From NCBI GenBank assembly GCA_963750995.1, contig CAVVST010000001.1:372001-436000 (forward strand): a DNA stretch of 64,000 nt, read 5' to 3'. The notes under the pieces are model-generated. The model was not told the DNA's origin. It saw only the letters and a list, made by a program, of their open reading frames with translations, and did not search any database. Below, piece after piece: positions 59,386-64,000 of the stretch (its first letter is position 1; every line of letters starts with the position of its first letter). A program made the position numbers and the translations under genes. This DNA comes from CAVVST01 sp963750995. Its GTDB lineage: Bacteria; Acidobacteriota; Vicinamibacteria; Vicinamibacterales; UBA2999.

Positions 59386-61047
59386 CTACCGCGAGCGTTC
59401 GCGCTCGCGACGAATGGTGACCTTCTGCCCACGGAGGGTCGCTTTCTTCATACCGGCGATGATCTGGTCGGCCAATTCCTCGGGCACGCTCACCAGCGAA
59501 TAGCTGTCGGCAATTTCAATCGCGCCAATCGCGCGTGCGGGGACGCCGGTCTCACCGGTAATCGCGCCGACCAGATCGCCGGGGCGGATGCCGGCGCGTC
59601 GTCCCGCGCCGATGAACAACCGCACGGCATTCTCGTCAGAGGCGGCGCGCGCGTGCGGCCCAGATGGGCGCCGAACGTCCGGGGCCGGTGGGGCGTCGAG
59701 TTCCTGCTCGTCGCCGGCGCGGGCCGAGGAAGCGTGCGCCATCTTAACGGCGGCGGCCGCGATGTCGAGCACGTCGAACTCGTCCGCCAGCGACTCCACG
59801 ACGACCCGAACATCGGCGAAATCGCCGCCCACCAGGTGCTCGCGCACCGACGCCTTCGTCAGCTCGAGGCGCCGTGCCTTGAGGTCCGCAACCGTCGGCA
59901 GCGTCGCGACCTCGATCTTCTGCCTGGTGAGCTGCTCGATCGTCCGCAGCAGCCGGTGCTCGCGCGGTTCGACCAGCGTGATCGCGGTACCCTCGCGTCC
60001 CGCGCGCCCGGTGCGGCCGATCCGATGGACATACGACTCCGCTTCCGCCGGAAGGTCGTAGTTGACGACGTGCGACAAGTGGGTGATATCCAGCCCTCGA
60101 GCGGCCACGTCGGTGGCAATCAGCAGGTCCGTCTTGGCCGATCGCAGGCGGTTCAGGACCGCGTCGCGCTGGCGCTGCTGCATCCCGCCATGTAGGGCCT
60201 CGGTCCGGTAGCCGTGCGAGTTGAGCATCTCGCTGAGGGCGTCGACCTCGAGACGCGTACGGCAGAACACGATTGCCGAGGCCGGATTCTCCATGTCGAG
60301 GATGCGATCGAGCGCCGCGGGCTTCTGGTCGCGACGGACGACATACGCAACCTGGCGGATGCGGGGCAGCTTGCCGGTCGCGGTCTTTTCGACGGCGATG
60401 GTGACGCGGGCAGGATTGGACAGGTGCCGCTTGGCAATCGACAGGATGCGCGCCGGCAGCGTCGCTGAAAAGAGCGTCGCCTGGCGGGTCTTGGCCGTGA
60501 CCTCGAGAATCGCGTCGATGTCCTCGGCGAAGCCCATGTCCAGCATTTCGTCCGCCTCGTCCAGGATCAGGACGCGGATGGCGTCGAGGGTGAGCGTCTT
60601 TCGACGCAGGTGATCGAGCGCCCGTCCCGGCGTTGCCACGGCGATGTCGGCGCCCCGGCCCAGCGACCGAATCTGCTGTTCCATAGACGAGCCGCCATAG
60701 AGCGGAACGACCTGGATGCCGGTGCCACGCGCGTACTTGTGGATGGCTTCCGACAGCTGCATCGCCAGCTCGCGCGTCGGTACGAGCACGAGCCCCCGCA
60801 TTTGCCGGCGGCCGGCCTCATCCTCGACCAGCCGCTGGATCATCGGCAGCGCGAAAGCCGCCGTCTTGCCGGTGCCGGTTGCCGCCTGTGCGAGAAGGTC
60901 CCGGCCAGCGAGCATCAGCGGAATGGCTTCGCACTGCACCGGCGTGGGCTCTTCATAGCCGAGCGCGGTCAGCGTCGCCACAAGCGGGGCGGTCAGTCCG
61001 AGCGAGGCAAAGTTCTGGGCCTTCGTTCCTGATTTGGCTGCGCTCAC
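59386..61047 (-). CDS. DEAD-box RNA helicase with DbpA-like C-terminal domain
   Basis: 553 residues. ATP-driven unwinding of RNA, probably in ribosome assembly or cold response. Motifs in order: Q motif (F-A-S-L-G-L, PTPVQCEAIP), AATGTGKT (I), PTRELAMQ (Ia), ATPGR (Ib), DEAD (II), SAT (III), IVFCRTR (IV), TDVAARGLD (V), HRIGRTGR (VI). A DbpA-type RNA-binding domain is at about 480-550 (VRLFIGAGRRAGIRPGDLVGAITGETGVPARAIGAIEI). Domain order is as in CsdA/DeaD. A UUCG-loop stem in its last codons (59390-59409) could end converging transcripts. The neighbouring ABC-F gene ends one base away in the same direction. Confidence 0.95.
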   Translation of the reverse strand: MSAAKSGTKAQNFASLGLTAPLVATLTALGYEEPTPVQCEAIPLMLAGRDLLAQAATGTGKTAAFALPMIQRLVEDEAGRRQMRGLVLVPTRELAMQLSEAIHKYARGTGIQVVPLYGGSSMEQQIRSLGRGADIAVATPGRALDHLRRKTLTLDAIRVLILDEADEMLDMGFAEDIDAILEVTAKTRQATLFSATLPARILSIAKRHLSNPARVTIAVEKTATGKLPRIRQVAYVVRRDQKPAALDRILDMENPASAIVFCRTRLEVDALSEMLNSHGYRTEALHGGMQQRQRDAVLNRLRSAKTDLLIATDVAARGLDITHLSHVVNYDLPAEAESYVHRIGRTGRAGREGTAITLVEPREHRLLRTIEQLTRQKIEVATLPTVADLKARRLELTKASVREHLVGGDFADVRVVVESLADEFDVLDIAAAAVKMAHASSARAGDEQELDAPPAPDVRRPSGPHARAASDENAVRLFIGAGRRAGIRPGDLVGAITGETGVPARAIGAIEIADSYSLVSVPEELADQIIAGMKKATLRGQKVTIRRERERSR

Positions 61048-62646
61048 CTATGCCACCGCTCCCACGTACTCCTCGTAGGTCCCCTTGAAGTCGACGATCC
61101 GCCCCTGCTCGAATTGCCAGACGCGCGTCCCGACTTCCTCCAGAAGGTCCTGGTCGTGCGTGACCAGGAACACCGTGCCTTCGTATTTCTGAAGCGCGAC
61201 GTTCAGGGCGTTAATCGACTCGAGGTCGAGGTGGTTCGTGGGCTCGTCCAGGACGAGCACGTTCGGCTTCTGCAGCATGATGCGGCAAAACAGCAGCCGC
61301 GCCGTCTCGCCGCCGGACAGGGCCTCGGTCGGCTTGAGGCCTTCCTCGCCGCTGAACAGCATCTGGCCGAGCAACCCGTGGATGTCCTGGCGCGACGCAT
61401 CTGGATCGAACCGGTGCAGCCACTCTACCGCCGTGAGTCCCTTCTCGATCTCGCCCGCGTGGTCCTGCGGGAAATAGCCGATTGACACCTCGTGGCCCCA
61501 GCGCAGCGTGCCCGTGTCAACGTCGCCTGGAGACGGTGACATGTCTGGCGCGTCAGCCAGCAGTGCCTTCAGCGTCGTCGTTTTGCCGGCGCCGTTCCGT
61601 CCCACCAGCACGATGCGATCGCCGCGGTTGACGACAGCGCCGAAGCCGGAGATCACCCGGGTGTCGCCATGCGCTTTGGAGAGGCCCTCACATTCCAGGA
61701 CCGTCTTGCCGGAGGGGCGCCGGGTAGAGAACTTGATGTAGGGCCGCTGAATGTTTGATCGCGCCAGTTCGGTCGTCTGGAGGCGCTCGACTTCCTTGCG
61801 TCGCGACGTGACCTGGCTGGCCCGCGTGCCGGCGCCGAAGCGGGCAATGAAGTCGTTCAGCTGTGCGATCTTCTTCTCGCGCTGGGCGTTTCCGGCTTCG
61901 ATCGTCGTCCGGATCTGGGTCTTGGCCATCACCATGTCGTCGTAGCCGCCGGTATAAGTGATGATCGTCTCGTAGTCGATGTCGGCGATGTGCGTGCAGA
62001 TGCCGTTCAGGAAATGCCGATCGTGCGAGATGACGATGAGTGTGCCGTCGTAGCGGCTGAGGAACTGCTGCAGCCAGTGGATCGAGTCGAGGTCGAGGTG
62101 ATTGGTCGGCTCGTCGAGGAGCAGCGCCTGGGGCTGGCCGTAGAGGGCCTGCGCCAGCAGCACGCGCACCTTCTGCCCGCCCTGCAGCTCGGCCATGGTC
62201 CGCCCGTGCAGCGCGTCGGGAATGTCGAGCCCCTGCAGCAGAACCGCCGCATCGCTTTCAGCCGAGTAGCCCTCCTCCTCGCCGACGATCCCCTCCAACT
62301 CGCCGAGGCGCATGCCGTCTTCGTTCGACATGTCGGCGCGGGCGTAGAGCGCGTCGCGCTCGGCCAGCGCCTGCCATAACCGCTGGTTTCCCATGATGAC
62401 CGTGTCGATGACGCGGTACTGGTCGAACGCGTAGTGATCCTGGCGGAGTACTCCCAGCTTTGCCGGACGGACGACGGAACCGCGCTGCGGATCGAGGTCG
62501 CCGGTCAGCAGTTTCATGAAGGTGGACTTGCCGGCGCCGTTGGGGCCGGTCAGCCCGTACCGTCGCCCCGGGGTAAACGTCGTCGTGACGTCCTCGAACA
62601 GGACCTTCGAACCGTAGCGCATCGACACACTGTTGACAGCGATCAT
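61048..62646 (-). CDS. ABC-F family ATPase
   Basis: 532 residues without membrane segments: two ABC domains in one chain, as in ribosome-associated ABC-F proteins. First: GPNGAGKSTFMKLL (Walker A), LQGGQKVRVLLAQAL (signature), LLLDEPTNHLDLDSI (Walker B). Linker at about 240-310, rich in charged residues (AGNAQREKKIAQLNDFIARFGAG). Second: GRNGAGKTTTLKALL, LSGGETARLLFCRI, LVLDEPTNHLDLESI. The pattern is close to YbiT-type members, which act on the translating ribosome. Immediately upstream of the helicase, so both may form one translation-related operon. Confidence 0.93.
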   Translation of the reverse strand: MIAVNSVSMRYGSKVLFEDVTTTFTPGRRYGLTGPNGAGKSTFMKLLTGDLDPQRGSVVRPAKLGVLRQDHYAFDQYRVIDTVIMGNQRLWQALAERDALYARADMSNEDGMRLGELEGIVGEEEGYSAESDAAVLLQGLDIPDALHGRTMAELQGGQKVRVLLAQALYGQPQALLLDEPTNHLDLDSIHWLQQFLSRYDGTLIVISHDRHFLNGICTHIADIDYETIITYTGGYDDMVMAKTQIRTTIEAGNAQREKKIAQLNDFIARFGAGTRASQVTSRRKEVERLQTTELARSNIQRPYIKFSTRRPSGKTVLECEGLSKAHGDTRVISGFGAVVNRGDRIVLVGRNGAGKTTTLKALLADAPDMSPSPGDVDTGTLRWGHEVSIGYFPQDHAGEIEKGLTAVEWLHRFDPDASRQDIHGLLGQMLFSGEEGLKPTEALSGGETARLLFCRIMLQKPNVLVLDEPTNHLDLESINALNVALQKYEGTVFLVTHDQDLLEEVGTRVWQFEQGRIVDFKGTYEEYVGAVA

Positions 62647-62691
62647 GAGAGCAGGATCCTCTGGCGGGAGATTAGCCGGCTGGTGAACTTC

Positions 62692-63549
62692 TTATTGTAG
62701 CAGGCGCCGGCGGCGTCTGTCGGGATCGGGCCGGGGCACCGCCGACAGCAGCAGCTTCGAGTACTCGTGGGTCGGCCGGCTGTAGACCTCCTCGGCCGGC
62801 CCCGACTCCACGATCTTGCCGAAGTACATCACGAAGATCCGATCCGAAATATGCCGCACGACCGAGAGGTCGTGCGAGATGAAGATGTAGGAGAGCCCGA
62901 ACTCCTGCTGCAGGTCCTGCATCAGGTTGATGACCTGCGCCTGGATCGACACGTCGAGGGCGCTCACGGGTTCGTCGGCAATCACGATCTTCGGGTTCGT
63001 CGCCAGCGCCCGGGCGATACCGATGCGCTGCCGCTGCCCGCCGGAAAACTCGTGGGGGTAGCGGGTTGCATGCGCCGGCGACAGCCCCACTTTCTCCAGC
63101 AGCCACCGCACGCGTTCGCGGCGCTCAGGCTTGGTCTGCGTCGTGTGAATCTTGAGCGGCTCCTCCACGATCGCGCCGACCGTCATCCGCGGATTCAGCG
63201 AGGAATAGGGATCCTGGAAGACCATCTGCAGATCCGACCGGTACCGCCGCATCTCGCGGCGGCCGAGCGCGGCCAGGTCGACGACTTCGTCGCCGCGGTG
63301 ATAGAGGACCTTGCCATCGATCTCGACGCGGTAGCTCATCGCCCGCAGGATGTTGACGATCGCGCGGCCAACCGTCGTCTTCCCGCAGCCTGATTCGCCG
63401 ACCAGCCCGATCGTCTCGCCGCGATGGAGTGTGAACGACACGCCGTCCACCGCGCGCACCTCTCCCTTCTTGCGCGGAATGATGCCGCCGAATACCGGAA
63501 AGCGGACCTTTAGGTCCTGTACGTCAAGAATGACGTCCGAAGTAGCCAT
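62692..63549 (-). CDS. dppF: Peptide ABC transporter ATPase, DppF type
   Basis: 285 residues. Walker A GESGCGKTTVGRAI, signature EFSGGQRQRIGIARAL, Walker B IVIADEPVSALDVSIQAQVINLMQDLQ, H loop ISHDLSVVRHISD. The C-terminus ends YSRPTHEYSKLLLSAVPRPDPDRRRRRLLQ, shorter than usual and without the Cys-rich tail seen in its partner. It would energise peptide import by DppB/DppC-type permeases such as those at 38288-40054, or others outside the window. Overlaps the partner ATPase by 26 bases. Confidence 0.93.
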   Translation of the reverse strand: MATSDVILDVQDLKVRFPVFGGIIPRKKGEVRAVDGVSFTLHRGETIGLVGESGCGKTTVGRAIVNILRAMSYRVEIDGKVLYHRGDEVVDLAALGRREMRRYRSDLQMVFQDPYSSLNPRMTVGAIVEEPLKIHTTQTKPERRERVRWLLEKVGLSPAHATRYPHEFSGGQRQRIGIARALATNPKIVIADEPVSALDVSIQAQVINLMQDLQQEFGLSYIFISHDLSVVRHISDRIFVMYFGKIVESGPAEEVYSRPTHEYSKLLLSAVPRPDPDRRRRRLLQ

Positions 63550-64000
63550 GGCAGTCGTCGTGAAGATGGCAGCGGACCCAGTGATCGGGCGAGGCTTCGA
63601 TGAGCGGCGGTTCGATGTCGGGGCAGGGCTCGAAGCGCTCGGGGCAGCGGGTCGTGAATTTGCAGCCTACCGGAAGGTTGTGAATATCTGGTACGGAGCC
63701 AGGGATCGTCGTCAACCGCGTCGCCTTCTCCCCATCGACGCGCGGGAGTGAGCCGAGCAGGCCGCGCGTGTACGGGTGAAGCGGGTTGTAGAACAGCTCG
63801 CGGACCGGAGCGACCTCCTGGATCTTGCCGCCATACATCACGGCGACGCGGTCGCACGTTTCTGCCACGACGGCCAGGTTATGGGTGATGAGCAGGATGG
63901 CGCCGGCCTCGTGCCGCGCCTTCAGCTCGAGCATCAGGTCAAGGATCTGCGCCTGGATCGTCACATCGAGCGCGGTTGTCGGCTCGTCGGCGATAAGCAG
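63524..64000 (-). CDS. dppD: Peptide ABC transporter ATPase, DppD type, 3' part
   Basis: The start lies beyond the window; about 158 residues are present. Walker B LLIADEPTTALDVTIQAQILDLMLEL opens the visible part, followed by the H loop ITHNLAVVAETCDRVAVMYGGKIQE, and the oligopeptide C-terminal motif NPLHPYTRGLLGSLP with GCKFTTRCPERFEPCPD (Cys-rich oligo_HPY tail). It is the first ATPase of the pair and overlaps dppF. Confidence 0.93.
   Translation of the reverse strand: MLIADEPTTALDVTIQAQILDLMLELKARHEAGAILLITHNLAVVAETCDRVAVMYGGKIQEVAPVRELFYNPLHPYTRGLLGSLPRVDGEKATRLTTIPGSVPDIHNLPVGCKFTTRCPERFEPCPDIEPPLIEASPDHWVRCHLHDDCHGYFGRHS

Noticed and set aside
59390..59409. 8-bp stem with a TTCG loop at the end of the helicase gene as a firm terminator.
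   Set aside because: It lies in the coding sequence for RERERSR, has a G-C closing pair and no T run; mentioned in the helicase entry only.

Overview
The window is high-GC bacterial DNA that looks like Acidobacteriota, probably Vicinamibacteria or a close relative. This is inferred from family content: large Oar-like TonB-dependent receptors with an N-terminal carboxypeptidase-regulatory domain, DUF5916/CBM9-like outer-membrane proteins, several DUF6152 proteins, and many exported proteins of no named family. No rRNA, tRNA, CRISPR array, transposase or phage gene was seen.

Layout. 1-40 kb is an envelope and secretome region, nearly all on the + strand. It holds the 3' end of a PhoD-type phosphatase, three DUF5916 barrels, four TonB-dependent receptors, a Tat-exported ThDP enzyme with a small cytochrome c, an exported amidohydrolase, and two versions of one periplasmic module (VTER-DP protein, metallo-beta-lactamase-fold protein, second VTER-DP protein, DUF6152 protein) at 16.5-19.8 kb and 27.7-32.1 kb. 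'VTER-DP' is my working name for a C-terminal motif shared by seven exported proteins here. Next come a CHRD protein, a cytochrome c-PQQ dehydrogenase and two Dpp-type permeases. 40-47 kb holds a TPR protein, an ECF sigma/anti-sigma pair behind a GGAACTT promoter, and a minus-strand operon of an S55 peptidase and a beta-propeller protein.

47-57 kb is an aromatic amino acid supraoperon: aroD, trpE, trpG, trpD, trpC, trpF, trpB, trpA, chorismate mutase, DAHP synthase, prephenate dehydrogenase. It covers shikimate-pathway entry, the whole tryptophan branch and the route to Tyr/Phe. It is preceded by what reads as a complete ribosome-mediated attenuator: promoter, 30-residue leader peptide with YWWWY, mutually exclusive 1:2, 2:3 and 3:4 pairings, and a terminator with a T run. 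A 28-bp perfect inverted repeat sits on the trpC/trpF junction and supplies the stop of one gene and the start of the other. 57-64 kb holds a B3-like metallo-hydrolase, a class V aminotransferase and, on the minus strand, a DEAD-box helicase, an ABC-F protein and two Dpp-type ATPases, the last cut by the window end.

Sequence quality. I count about 30 frame breaks in otherwise well conserved genes. About 26 are repaired by removing one base and about 4 by adding one, and repair gives paralog-like proteins of normal length. I treat them as residual sequencing errors, not pseudogenes, so coordinates of the affected genes are for the whole reconstructed gene. A family of palindromic intergenic repeats built around GTAGTGTCCGGC...GCCGGAC recurs between genes.
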